NCBI GenBank assembly: GCA_900299005.1
Contig: OMID01000035.1
Coordinates: 1 to 42,837, forward strand
Source of the DNA: Oxalobacteraceae bacterium
GTDB lineage: Bacteria > Pseudomonadota > Gammaproteobacteria > Burkholderiales > Burkholderiaceae_D
Length of the DNA stretch: 42,837 bases
Reading direction: 5' to 3'
Shown piece by piece: positions 7,442 to 16,249 of the stretch. Position numbers and translations under genes: made by a program. Numbering within the stretch: the first letter of the stretch is position 1; each line of letters opens with the position of its first letter. The notes beneath the pieces were generated by a model that was given only the letters and a program-made list of their open reading frames with translations, made no database searches and was not told the origin of the DNA.

Positions 7442-8488
7442 TCACTCTGCCGACGAGCTTGCCTCGCGATGACGGTAACGGATGGATGACCCTACCGATG
7501 CCAGGATGAATGCCACTCCCAGCAGGCCAGTCACCAATTCCGGTACATGGTACTTCACACTGGCAAACATAATCAGCGCCAGTATGCCGATCGCATAATG
7601 CGCCCCATGCTCCAAAAAAACGTACTCGTCCAGTGTTCCCTGTCGCACGAGATAGACGGTCAGGGAGCGAACGAACATCGCGCCTATAGCCAATCCCAGC
7701 ATGATGATCACGACATCGTTGGTAATCGCGAATGCACCGATCACGCCATCGAAAGAGAAAGACGCGTCCAGTATTTCCAGATACAGAAAGCCACCGATAC
7801 CACCACTTTTGACCACGGAGCCCACGTTGACTTCCGTCGCGCCATCGCGCTCGAGCAGAGCGCTCAGGAAATCAACCGCGACATAGACGATGACGCCCCA
7901 GACGCCCGCAATCAGGACAACAAATTCCTGATCCGGCTCGACCAGGGCAAGACTACTGATCACGACCAACAGCGCGACTAACACCGGCACTGAGCCTATC
8001 TTGCCCAGAGTCGCCAGCTTGGCCTCGATGTGGCCCAGCCAGTGTAATTCCTTGGCCTCATCCATCAGAAAATTCAACGCAACCAGCAGCAGAAAGATAC
8101 CGCCGAATACAGCGACTTCATCGTGATGTCGGCTGAGATAGGCTGAGAATTGCTTGGGGTCGCTGAGTGCAAGGTTCCACACCTCGCCAATGCCGAGATC
8201 TGCTGCGGTGGCTACGATCACCAGCGGGAAGATCAGTCGCATGCCAAATACGGCGATCAGAATGCCGACCGTCAGAAAAATACGCTGCCAGAACGCATCC
8301 CAGTGCTTCAGCACCGAGGCATTGACCACGGCGTTATCGAAAGACAGCGACACCTCCATCACGCCGAGGATGAGCGCAATGCCGAACGCTGTCAGTGCAG
8401 CCGTCAGCCCCCCATGGGCATATCCCCACCATGCGGCAAGGGCAAGACAAAGTATCGATACAAGAAATGAAGTACTGAAGTGTTTCAC
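7442..8488 (-). CDS. DUF475 / TerC-superfamily integral membrane protein
   Basis: A polytopic inner-membrane protein of 348 residues with about eight or nine hydrophobic segments. Two internally related acidic motifs are visible, S-L-S-F-D-N-A-V-V-N-A near the N terminus and A-S-F-S-F-D-G-V-I-G-A in the second half, as in the TerC/DUF475 group. TerC relatives are linked to metal (manganese) handling or tellurium resistance; the exact role of DUF475 is not established. The start is taken as GTG at 8488 because GGAGG lies 7 bases upstream; ATGs at 8512 and 8506 are in frame but have no ribosome site. The gene is convergent with the alcohol dehydrogenase and seems unrelated to the catabolic genes. 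Confidence 0.88.
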   Translation of the reverse strand: MKHFSTSFLVSILCLALAAWWGYAHGGLTAALTAFGIALILGVMEVSLSFDNAVVNASVLKHWDAFWQRIFLTVGILIAVFGMRLIFPLVIVATAADLGIGEVWNLALSDPKQFSAYLSRHHDEVAVFGGIFLLLVALNFLMDEAKELHWLGHIEAKLATLGKIGSVPVLVALLVVISSLALVEPDQEFVVLIAGVWGVIVYVAVDFLSALLERDGATEVNVGSVVKSGGIGGFLYLEILDASFSFDGVIGAFAITNDVVIIMLGLAIGAMFVRSLTVYLVRQGTLDEYVFLEHGAHYAIGILALIMFASVKYHVPELVTGLLGVAFILASVGSSIRYRHREASSSAE

Positions 8489-8620
8489 AGCACGCCTCCG
8501 AAGCATGGGCATCCGCCCCGACTGGGGGCGGGCGGGAATCTATCAAAGAACGCGCGGTAAAGAGACGATGCCCGTCAATCCGAAGGGTTAATCTTCTGGT
8601 GATGATATTTTTTATTAATT

Positions 8621-8938
8621 TCACAAGGTGGGACCCCAGGGGGCGGCCAGCAAAAGTTTGTTTTCCTGAGAGGCGACCAGCGGTCTGACCTTTTGCGCAA
8701 AAGCGAGGAATTGCTCATCAGCGAACAAGCCTGCCCAGAATGCGCGGCGATCAGCATCATCCTCGAACTTCCACAGATGAACCAACTGATGCAGCGCACC
8801 GACATCGCCAGTGAAATAAGCGATCAGTTTTTTCGGGTGTCGCTCGATGGCAGGCCAGCCCTCTTTTTTGTACAGCTCGACCACGTCGCCCATCTTGCCG
8901 ACAATGATCTGGTAAGTCCGCATTTCGTAGATCGCCAT
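8621..8938 (-). CDS. NIPSNAP family protein
   Basis: A 105-residue soluble protein beginning MAIYEMRTYQI, the hallmark opening of NIPSNAP domains (E-x-R-x-Y), followed by a G-W-P-A-I-E segment and V-H-L-W-K-F-E-D-D-A-D-R-R-A-F-W. It belongs to the dimeric alpha/beta-barrel fold. Bacterial members occur frequently in catabolic clusters, but a reaction is rarely assigned. GAGGAGACATC precedes the ATG, a strong ribosome site. A possible operator dyad lies at 8992-9005. Function unknown beyond the family. Confidence 0.88.
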   Translation of the reverse strand: MAIYEMRTYQIIVGKMGDVVELYKKEGWPAIERHPKKLIAYFTGDVGALHQLVHLWKFEDDADRRAFWAGLFADEQFLAFAQKVRPLVASQENKLLLAAPWGPTL

Positions 8939-9411
8939 GATGTCTCCTCGCTGGGGTGTGTTGCTGCTCTGATGTGTTGATATTCTGGTGAGTCAATGTA
9001 TTGACACCAGTCGATACCTCTTTGGGATGCCGGGATATTACCTGATGCCATTTTGCTTTCTGCTCAATGACCGCCTCGGATCCCCCGCTGGTCTGCCGCA
9101 CCGAGCTTGCCGGTGCCTTTGGCCTTACTAACCCGACTGAAAAGGCCAAGATGGGCTGAACGCGGAAGGGTCGTCGGGGCAATACCGTTTATCATGCGGC
9201 TAGTGCTTGCTGCTGCCGTTATGGCCCAGCCCCATCAGCCGCCACGCAGGACACACTGAACACAAACCCCGGGTCAAGGCGAGCCCGGATGGCTGTGCGA
9301 TGCGCTCACTGAATAAAAAAAACGGCGGGGCATCATTGTGCACAAGCGCGAGCTCGCAGCTTTTTAATCAACCCGTACTTCCCTCACTTTGCCTAGAACT
9401 GGAGACGACTT
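8939..9411. other. Divergent intergenic region (NIPSNAP / gamma-glutamyltransferase)
   Basis: A 473-base gap between divergent genes. It holds the dyad GTCAAT-GT-ATTGAC at 8992-9005 near the NIPSNAP gene and an A-run at about 9317-9324. Small open frames here overlap each other, lack ribosome sites and resemble no family. I see no further gene, RNA or mobile element. Confidence 0.6.
8992..9005. promoter_or_regulatory. Inverted repeat upstream of the NIPSNAP gene
   Basis: GTCAAT (8992-8997) and ATTGAC (9000-9005) form a perfect 6-bp inverted repeat with a 2-base centre, 54 bases upstream of the NIPSNAP start. It contains TTGAC on both strands, so it could overlap a -35 element. A small-dyad operator is possible; the regulator is unknown. 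Confidence 0.3.
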
Positions 9412-11031
9412 TTGGACATTACCACCGGCCGCCCGGCCACGCTCGCCCCGAACGGCATGGTCACCTGCCCACATGCACTGGCTTCCCAAGCCGGTGTCGA
9501 GGTATTGCGTGCCGGTGGTTCGGCTGTCGATGCCGCCATTGCCACCAGCGCGGTGCTGTCAGTAATCTATCCGCACATGGTGGGCATCGGGGGGGATGCC
9601 TTCTGGCTGATTCATGAAGCCGCAAGTGGTGAGGTGCGTTTCCTTAATGGCGGAGGACGCGCCGCCGCGTCGGCCAGCATCGACTACTTCAGCAGCCGCG
9701 GCCTGAAGGAGATTCCATTTCGCGGCATCCTGCCGGCCAGCCTGACCACGCCGGGTTCTGTGGACAGCTGGTGCGAGGCGCATGCAAGCTATGGCAGGCT
9801 GCCGCTATCCCGTAATCTGCAATCAGCGATCGCTTATGCTCGCGCGGGTTTCCCCGTGACCGCAAGGCTGGCCGGCTGGATCGCAAGGACAGCAGACGAG
9901 CTGAAAGCCGAACCGGATGCCGCCGCCATTTTTTTAAAAAATGGTGTTCCTGTCGCCGGCTCGCTGATCCGCAATCCCGGACTGGCCAACACCCTGGAAA
10001 CCATTGGTCGGGAGGGCCGGCACGGTTTTTATGAGGGCGATGTCGCCGATGCGCTAGCCAGTTATGTCGCACAGCGCGGTGGCTTTTTCACGGCAGCCGA
10101 TTTGCAGGCGCAGCGCGCGGAGTGGGGCGTGCCGCTGGTGGGTCAGTATCACGATCTCACTTTGTATCAGACGCCAGCACCCACGCAAGGTTTTGCCGTT
10201 ATCGAAATGCTGAACCTTGTCGAACCCTACGACCTGCATAAAACGGGCTTCCTCGGCCCCGATCATGTGCACCTGCTGGTGCAGGCCAAACAGATCGCCT
10301 ACCACGATCGTGATCGTCATATCGCCGACCCCAAATTCTCGGAGGTTCCGATGGACCGGCTGATCTCGAAAGGCTACGCCAATGAGCGCCGCGCGCTGAT
10401 TGATCCGGCCCGTGCACTTCCCTGGGACAAGGTTCCTTCGTACGGCAGTCTGTCGGGCGACACGGTGTAAATCGCCGTCGTGGACAAGGAGGGCAATGCG
10501 GTATCGCTCATTCATAGTCTGTACGGCGGCTTTGGCTCAACCGTCGTTGCGGGAGACACGGGGGTGGTGCTGCAAAATCGCAGCGCCTACTTTTCGCTCG
10601 ATCCCTCACATCCGAACAAGCTCGAGCCCGGCAAGATTCCTCTGCACACACTGATCGCCTCGATAGGCAAGCGCCACGGCAAGCTCTGGAGCGTGGTGGG
10701 CTGCATGGGTGCGGACGGACAGCCCCAGATACAACTACAAGCCTATGTGGCGATGATGGATTTCGGTTGCGACATTCAGCAAGCACTGGAAGCGCCGCGC
10801 TGGCTGTCTGGCCGCTTCGCCATTGGCGAAGCGCGCGATACGCTGCATATCGAGGGACGTTTCCCCACCCAGACACTACAGACACTCGAAGAACGCGGCC
10901 ATACGCTAAATCGCTGGCCGGCATGGAATGAACTGGCCGGTCATGCGCATGGCATCACGATCGATCCGGTCAGCGGCGTGAAATCAGGCGGATCCGATCC
11001 GCGCAGCGACGGCGCAGCGATCGGTTATTGA
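9412..11031 (+). pseudogene. Gamma-glutamyltransferase family protein interrupted by an in-frame TAA
   Basis: The reading frame 9412-11031 encodes a full-length (about 539-codon) gamma-glutamyltransferase-like enzyme, but TAA at 10468-10470 stops it after 352 codons. The frame continues unchanged on the other side. The N-terminal part has the family start (G-M-V-T-C-P-H-A-L-A-S) and the V-G-I-G-G-D-A-F block. The second part has V-V-D-K-E-G-N-A-V-S-L-I and ends G-G-S-D-P-R-S-D-G-A-A-I-G-Y, as intact enzymes do. Intact members self-cleave before a threonine in a G-D-T-V-Y context to form two subunits. Here G-D-T-V is followed by the stop, so the predicted nucleophile Thr351 remains on the first fragment and the small subunit would lack it. 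The start is TTG with GGAGA upstream. It could be a recent pseudogene, stop readthrough, or a base error. Confidence 0.82.
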
Positions 11032-11097
11032 GCGCGGACGGCGTAAGCGAGGGCGGCTGCTACACTGGCCGTCTGATCATCCACGCAGGAGACCGCC

Positions 11098-12159
11098 ATG
11101 TCCCACGCCCCTCGCTGGAAGCACCGACCCCCGGGGTCGAATTGGGGGGATTTTGGCCCCGACGATCAGTTGGGTCGCTTGAATCTGATCACTCGCGAAA
11201 AAATCCTGCAGGGCATGGCCGAGGTACGCGAAGGACTTGCATTCAATCTGAGTCTGCCGCTTGATGTCCCCGGCGGTAATGTGCTCAATCCACGCCGCTT
11301 CCCGCCTGTGCTGCGTCCGACACTGCGAAATCGTCAGCCCAATTTGAACTATGTGCTCGCCCGAGATGATCCCTCGCACACCGATATCATCAGCGACGAC
11401 CTCGTTATTCTCCACACGCAGTACAGCACGCAATGGGACAGTCTGGCTCATGTCGGCTCACTATTCGACGCCGATGGTGACGGACATCCCGAGGCGGTGT
11501 ATTACAACGGTTATCGTGCCGGAGAACATATTCACGGACCGGATGCCTCTTCCGATTGTGGAGCGTTTGATCTGCCGGCGATCGGACAGCAATCCACCTC
11601 ACCAGCCCGAGCGCTAGGCGTAGAGCACAAGGCAGCCCACTGTGTGCAGGGACGTGCCGTCATGATCGACCTTCATGCCCACGTGGGTGATGCGCGGGTG
11701 AACATCGACTATGCGATGCTGCAGGAAATTATCGACAAAGATCAGCTCGAGATAGCGCCAGGCGACATGGTCTGTTTGCATACCGGATTTGCAGAAGTGC
11801 TGCTCGGCATGAACCGTCACCCAGACGGCGAAAGACTCGCTGCCAGCTGTGCGGTACTCGAGGGGCGCGATCCCAGACTACTTCAATGGATTACGGAATC
11901 TCAACTCTCGGTACTTATCGCAGACAACTACGCGGTCGAAGCCCATCCAGCGTCACCTCACGATGGACATTGTGCCTCACTCCCTTTGCATGAACATTGC
12001 CTGTTTAAGCTCGGCATCCACCTCGGAGAGCTATGGCATCTGACACCACTGGCGCGGTGGCTACGCCGTCACCAACGCTCACGTTTCTTGCTGACTGCGC
12101 CTCCTTTGCGATTACCAGGCGCCGTCGGTTCACCCGCCGCCCCAGTGGGCACCGTATAG
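11098..12159 (+). CDS. Cyclase family protein (kynurenine formamidase-like metal hydrolase)
   Basis: A 353-residue member of the cyclase family (PF04199), which includes kynurenine formamidases and other metal-dependent amide, lactone or ester hydrolases. The W-G-D-F-G-P-D-D-Q-L-G-R-L-N-L-I start is typical of the long subgroup. The usual H-x-G-T-H-x-D-x-x-x-H metal motif appears as Y-S-T-Q-W-D-S-L-A-H, with Gln112 where the histidine is expected and Asp114 and His118 kept. A downstream A-D-N-Y-A-V-E segment and the terminal F-L-L-T-A-P-P-L-R-L-P-G are also family-like. GCAGGAGACCGCC precedes the ATG. It begins 66 bases after the broken gamma-glutamyltransferase and could share its promoter. 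Substrate unknown. Confidence 0.88.
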   Translation: MSHAPRWKHRPPGSNWGDFGPDDQLGRLNLITREKILQGMAEVREGLAFNLSLPLDVPGGNVLNPRRFPPVLRPTLRNRQPNLNYVLARDDPSHTDIISDDLVILHTQYSTQWDSLAHVGSLFDADGDGHPEAVYYNGYRAGEHIHGPDASSDCGAFDLPAIGQQSTSPARALGVEHKAAHCVQGRAVMIDLHAHVGDARVNIDYAMLQEIIDKDQLEIAPGDMVCLHTGFAEVLLGMNRHPDGERLAASCAVLEGRDPRLLQWITESQLSVLIADNYAVEAHPASPHDGHCASLPLHEHCLFKLGIHLGELWHLTPLARWLRRHQRSRFLLTAPPLRLPGAVGSPAAPVGTV

Positions 12160-12593
12160 CCCGCGTGATCAAGCGCCTCGAGTGCTTGGCGAATGGTGTG
12201 CTGAGGATCTACACAGCTGCGCTAGCGTAGTGGACACTGTAGATCCCAGCGTTCGCTGGGATGACGATGTTGAGGCTAGTGGAGTGTGCTGTGGATCCCA
12301 GCTTTCGCTGGGATGACGGTGTTGGGGCTAGTGGGGTGGGCTGTGGATCCCAGCGTTCGCTGGGATGACGGTGTTCGGGGTTGCGGGGTGGGCTGTGGGT
12401 TTCAGCTTTCGCTGGGATGACGGTGTTCGGGGTTGCGGGGTGCGCTGTGGGTTTCAGCTTGCGCTGGGGTGACGGTGTTGGGGCAACGGCCGCCCAAACC
12501 CCCGCCCAGACCTGTCATCCCAGCGAAAGCTGGGATCCATCGCCGCATCGGGCCAGTGTCCGCTCACCCCGGGTCCGTCCGGTGATGCAAATC
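12160..12593. other. Intergenic region between convergent genes, filled by palindromic repeats
   Basis: This 434-base gap lies between the 3' ends of the cyclase gene (plus) and an aminotransferase gene (minus). A weak 7-bp stem (12170-12176 with 12182-12188, one G-T pair) without a T-run follows the cyclase gene. The rest is the 52-bp tandem array and inverted copy at 12239-12540, listed separately. Open frames across the array are repeat artefacts. Confidence 0.7.
12239..12540. repeat. 52-bp tandem repeat array of a REP-like palindrome, plus an inverted copy
   Basis: A 20-base near-palindrome of the type ATCCCAGCGTTCGCTGGGAT recurs at 12243, 12295, 12347, 12399 and 12451, exactly 52 bases apart. 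The connecting sequence (GACGGTGTTSGGG, then a G-rich stretch ending GGGCT or GCGCT) is repeated too, so whole units were duplicated. Units four and five share a decayed left arm (GTTTCAGC). A sixth copy at 12517-12536 is in inverted orientation. The same palindrome recurs at 23682-23960. No open frame or transposase is associated. It fits a REP/MITE-like dispersed element; effects on termination or mRNA ends of the two convergent genes are possible. Confidence 0.85.
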
Positions 12594-13796
12594 TCAAACG
12601 CGATGCTTGTTGATGAAATCCGTCATGCGCTGCAGACCCGCCCTGATCGCCTCGTCCGAGGCGGCGTAGCTAAAGCGGATATGCTGGCCATCGCCCTCCA
12701 CGCGGGGACCGAAATGAATATCGGCCAACACGGCCACACCGGCCTCGTTGAGTAGTCGACGACGAAATTCTTCTGAATCCCTCGCGCCAATCAGTGTGCA
12801 GGCCTCGGTGATATTGGGCCACACATAGAACGCGCCGCCCGGGCTCTTGCAACTCACGCCGGGCACCTCATTGAGCAAACCGACAATCAGTTCGCGACGC
12901 TGGTGGAAGATCTCGCGCATGCGATTGGCCTCATCCTGCGGGCCGTTCAACGCCTCGATACCCGCCCATTGCGTAATCTGCGATGCGCAGGATTCCGTAT
13001 TGGTAATCCAGGTGGTGAAGTAGGGCGCGAGCTTTTTGTTGGCAATGAATCCGAGGCGCCAGCCCGTCATTGCCCAGGTCTTCGAACAGCCATCGGAGAT
13101 AATGGTGCGTTCCTGCATGCCCGGCAGTGAGGCGATGGAGACAAACTCGCCATCATAGATCAGGCGGCCATAGATCTCGTCAGCGAAGACCCATACCTGC
13201 GGATGCTGGCGCAGGATGTCGGCGATCGCTTCCATGTCGTTTTTGGGAATGATGCCCCCGGTCGGATTCTGCGGCGAGTTCAGGATCAGCAGCTTAGTCT
13301 TGGGCGTGATCTTCTCGGCCAGTTCTTTAGGATCGAAGCTGAAATTGCGTGACTCGCGCAGATAAATCGGTACGCCCACCGCGCCGTTGGCCTTGATTTG
13401 CGATTCATAGATAGGGAACCCCGGCACCGGATAAATCACCTCGTCACCTGCGCCATAGTCAGTCGTCGAGAGTATCGAGTAGCCTATGAAAGGCTTGGCA
13501 CCCGCCGCAACGACGACATCATCAGCCTCAACCTGAATGCCGCGCGTGCGGCTGAAATCATCGGCCACTGCCTGACGCAACTCGGGAATGCCCGCCGATG
13601 GCGTGTAGCCATGCTTGCCCTCGCGAATCGCTTTGACACCCGCATCCTGGATATTCATCGGTGTATGAAAATCTGGCTGACCGATGCAGAAAGAAATGAT
13701 GTCGCGACCCTCGCGGATCAGCTTGTTGACCTCTGCGAGTACGATAAAGGCATTCTCCGTACCCAGGCTTTGCGCTCGTTGACTGACCTTGGCCAT
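12594..13796 (-). CDS. Class I/II PLP-dependent aminotransferase (aspartate-aminotransferase fold)
   Basis: A 400-residue fold-type I aminotransferase. Key residues are visible: S-P-Q-N-P-T-G with Asn177, A-D-E-I-Y with Asp206 (pyridine nitrogen), and the PLP lysine Lys239 in S-D-G-C-S-K-T-W-A-M-T-G-W-R-L-G. The C terminus has F-S-Y-A-A-S with the substrate-binding arginine region (H-I-R-F-S). The start at 13796 is chosen because GGAGA lies 5 bases upstream; an ATG at 13817 is in frame but has no ribosome site. It diverges from a Liv-type binding protein gene at 14014, suggesting use of an imported amino acid. Amino-acid specificity cannot be read. Confidence 0.92.
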   Translation of the reverse strand: MAKVSQRAQSLGTENAFIVLAEVNKLIREGRDIISFCIGQPDFHTPMNIQDAGVKAIREGKHGYTPSAGIPELRQAVADDFSRTRGIQVEADDVVVAAGAKPFIGYSILSTTDYGAGDEVIYPVPGFPIYESQIKANGAVGVPIYLRESRNFSFDPKELAEKITPKTKLLILNSPQNPTGGIIPKNDMEAIADILRQHPQVWVFADEIYGRLIYDGEFVSIASLPGMQERTIISDGCSKTWAMTGWRLGFIANKKLAPYFTTWITNTESCASQITQWAGIEALNGPQDEANRMREIFHQRRELIVGLLNEVPGVSCKSPGGAFYVWPNITEACTLIGARDSEEFRRRLLNEAGVAVLADIHFGPRVEGDGQHIRFSYAASDEAIRAGLQRMTDFINKHRV

Positions 13797-14013
13797 GGTG
13801 TCTCCGGTATCTTTCATTGTGTGTTTTTGGTCATTCGCATAGTTCAGGAGGCAGTCACCGCTTGAAGTCAGGCGAAAAGGTTCGCTATGCTACCAAGAGC
13901 TGTTTGATTGTTCCACCGTGGCGCACGCTGCCCACGTGCAGAAACACCGGCCTGATCGCCACAAGTATTAACTTTTTAAAAACAACATCCCACCCGATAG
14001 AAAGCGAGTCGCC

Positions 14014-15171
14014 ATGAACCGTCGTGCCTGCCCTGCCCTGATGTCCCCCGCCGTGCTGTCCTCGATACTATTGGCGCTCCTGGGTACAGCGCAGGCGCAG
14101 GAAGTTATCATCAAGATCGGACATGCCGGGCCCCTCACGGGCAACATCGCACACCTTGGCAAGGACACCGAAAACGGTGTTCGCATGGCGCTCGACGAGA
14201 TGAACGCGAAAGGCCTCACCATCGGCGGCAAGAAGGCCAAGTTCGTGATGGTCTCCGAAGATGACGCAGCAGATCCCCGGCAGGCCACGCTGGTGGCGCA
14301 GAAGCTGGCCGATGGCAAGGTGCAAGGCCTGATCGGTCATGTGAACTCCGGCACGACGATTCCCGCATCGAAGATTTATCACGATGCGGGTATTCCGCAA
14401 ATCTCGCCCTCGGCCACCAATCCGAAATATACCCAGCAAGGCTACAAGACAGCTTTTCGCGTCGTAACTAATGATGCGCAGGCAGGCAGCGTGATGGGGC
14501 GCTATGCGGCTGACACCCTGAAACTGAAAAATGTAGCGGTCGTCGATGATCGCTCGGCTTACGGGCAAGGATTAGCGGATGAATTTCTTAAGTCGGCCAA
14601 ATCTGCGGGCATCACTATCGTGAGCCGTCAGTTCACCAATGACAAGGCCACCGATTTCAGTGCAATCCTCACTTCGATTAAGGCCAAGAACCCGGACGCG
14701 ATCTTCTTTGGTGGCATTGATGCCGTCGGTGGTCCCATGCTTCGTCAAATGAAACAACTGGGTATCAAGGCAAAATTCATGGGGGGTGATGGCGTATGCT
14801 CGGAGCAGATGCCCGTGCTGGCCGGTGAAGGCCTTCTGGACGATATCGTGATCTGTTCCGAGCCTGGCGGTATCGAACCCTCGCAGCAGAAGATCATGGA
14901 TGATTTCCGTGCCCGCTACCGCAAGAAATTCAACAGCAACGTGCAGATCTATGCGCCTTATGCGTATGACGCCGCCATGCTGATGATGGAAGCCATGAAG
15001 AAAGCCGACTCGTCCGATCCGGCGAAATATCTGCCGGTGATGGCCAGCAGCAAACATCAGGGGGTGACCGGTTCGATCGAATTCGATGCCAAAGGGGATG
15101 TGAAGAACAGTGCTCTCACGCTCTACACCTTTCGCAACAAGAAGCGCGAGCAGCTGGCCGTCGTGCGCTAG
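14014..15171 (+). CDS. ABC transporter substrate-binding protein, branched-chain amino acid (Liv) type
   Basis: A 385-residue periplasmic binding protein of the LivJ/LivK family. A Sec signal peptide (hydrophobic stretch to A-Q-A) precedes E-V-I-I-K-I-G-H-A-G-P-L-T-G. The core carries D-D-A-A-D-P-R-Q-A, V-N-S-G-T-T-I-P-A-S and S-A-T-N-P-K-Y, close to true branched-chain amino acid binders, more so than the other two in this window. The ribosome site is modest (AAAGCGAG). No permease adjoins. It diverges from an aminotransferase gene, which fits amino acid uptake and transamination. Confidence 0.9.
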   Translation: MNRRACPALMSPAVLSSILLALLGTAQAQEVIIKIGHAGPLTGNIAHLGKDTENGVRMALDEMNAKGLTIGGKKAKFVMVSEDDAADPRQATLVAQKLADGKVQGLIGHVNSGTTIPASKIYHDAGIPQISPSATNPKYTQQGYKTAFRVVTNDAQAGSVMGRYAADTLKLKNVAVVDDRSAYGQGLADEFLKSAKSAGITIVSRQFTNDKATDFSAILTSIKAKNPDAIFFGGIDAVGGPMLRQMKQLGIKAKFMGGDGVCSEQMPVLAGEGLLDDIVICSEPGGIEPSQQKIMDDFRARYRKKFNSNVQIYAPYAYDAAMLMMEAMKKADSSDPAKYLPVMASSKHQGVTGSIEFDAKGDVKNSALTLYTFRNKKREQLAVVR

Positions 15172-15302
15172 GCCATGTGCCACGCACACAGGCTCGGTTC
15201 GACGGTGCGTCCTCTTCCGTCATGCGGCTTCAGGTGTGATATTTTTTCACGCATCATGATGAACGACACATCCTCACGGCACAATCGCTTGCCTGCCCGC
15301 CC

Positions 15303-16196
15303 ATGACCCTACCGTCCTATCTCGAAGATCAGTTGATTTCGCTGCCTGGCACTGACAGGCAGCGCACGCTGCGGATATGGAACCCCACTGGCAGAAAAGC
15401 GCTCATTGTGGGCATTCACGGCGGCATGTCCCATTCGGGTGACTACGCAACGGTAGGCGAATTTTTTAAAAGCCGGGATATCGTGACCCTGAGCGTCGAT
15501 CTGGCCGGCCACGGCGAACAAAAAAGAATCTTGCTCACCGACTTCGACGCGTTTCTCGATGATGTCGAGGCGATGCTCGAATTTGCCGCTACCCGCTTCC
15601 CCGCACTGCCTGTGTTTATCACGGGTCATTCAATGGGTGGGCTGATTGCTGCCCATTTCGCCCTGTCCGAGCGCGCACAACGTTGGCAGGTGCGCGGAAT
15701 GATATTGTCCTCGCCTTATTTTGCGAACGCGATCCCGGTACCTCGGGTATTGGTCGTACTATCGGGAATCCTCTCGACGCTACTCCCACGCGCCAAGGTC
15801 CCGATGGAGAGCGTAACGAATGTTCTGACTCGAGATCCCGAGATCACGATGCGGCATCATCAGGATGAAGCATTGCAGCGGCGGGCAAGCGAGGCCAGCT
15901 TCGGCTTTGGTCACGCGCTGCTCGAGGCACAGGCCCGACTGAGAAAACACGGCGCATGGAAGCAATTACCTGTGTTTGCCGCCATCGCTGGAAACGACAA
16001 GCTCGCCGACTCGGCAGTGGCTATCGAATGGCTGAAAAAAATCGACGGCCATCTCCTGACATTGCGGCATTTTCCGGAGCATTTTCACGAAAACTTCAAC
16101 GAACCCGACCGCGATCTGCTCTTTGCCGACATCCTGGCATGGATGAATGCCCTGCTGGAACCCGCGTCGCAGATGGCGACCGGCGATCGTGCGTAG
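15303..16196 (+). CDS. Alpha/beta hydrolase, serine aminopeptidase S33 / monoacylglycerol-lipase-like
   Basis: A 297-residue alpha/beta-fold esterase or lipase. The nucleophile elbow is G-H-S-M-G-G with Ser110, the probable acid is Asp232 in A-G-N-D-K-L-A-D, and the histidine is His262 in F-H-E-N-F-N-E, matching the H-E-x-x-N-E pattern of lysophospholipase/monoglyceride-lipase relatives. G-I-H-G-G-M-S-H-S-G-D-Y forms the oxyanion region. There is no signal peptide. The ATG at 15303 has no clear ribosome site and lies 131 bases after the binding protein gene. Substrate unknown; esters or lactones made by other enzymes here are candidates. Confidence 0.88.
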   Translation: MTLPSYLEDQLISLPGTDRQRTLRIWNPTGRKALIVGIHGGMSHSGDYATVGEFFKSRDIVTLSVDLAGHGEQKRILLTDFDAFLDDVEAMLEFAATRFPALPVFITGHSMGGLIAAHFALSERAQRWQVRGMILSSPYFANAIPVPRVLVVLSGILSTLLPRAKVPMESVTNVLTRDPEITMRHHQDEALQRRASEASFGFGHALLEAQARLRKHGAWKQLPVFAAIAGNDKLADSAVAIEWLKKIDGHLLTLRHFPEHFHENFNEPDRDLLFADILAWMNALLEPASQMATGDRA

Positions 16197-16249
16197 TACG
16201 CATGAACGTCTCCGTTCTTGGCGATCACCTGACCACCTGCCAATGACGT

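Noticed and set aside
8150-8591. Plus-strand open frames antisense to the DUF475 gene
   Set aside because: Composition typical of antisense frames; the minus-strand membrane protein has clear conserved motifs.
10480-11031. Second half of the gamma-glutamyltransferase as an independent gene
   Set aside because: The GTG at 10480 has no ribosome site, and a small subunit starting there would lack the catalytic threonine; an interrupted gene is the simpler reading.
12170-12188. Stem-loop after the cyclase gene
   Set aside because: Seven pairs with one G-T but no T-run; not called as a terminator.
12239-12540. CRISPR-like regular spacing
   Set aside because: The period is constant, but the sequence between palindromes is itself repeated, so there are no unique spacers, and no cas genes are present.
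12381-12755. Open frame (124 codons) across the repeat array
   Set aside because: It is created by the G-rich repeat units and runs antisense into the aminotransferase gene; no family similarity or ribosome site.
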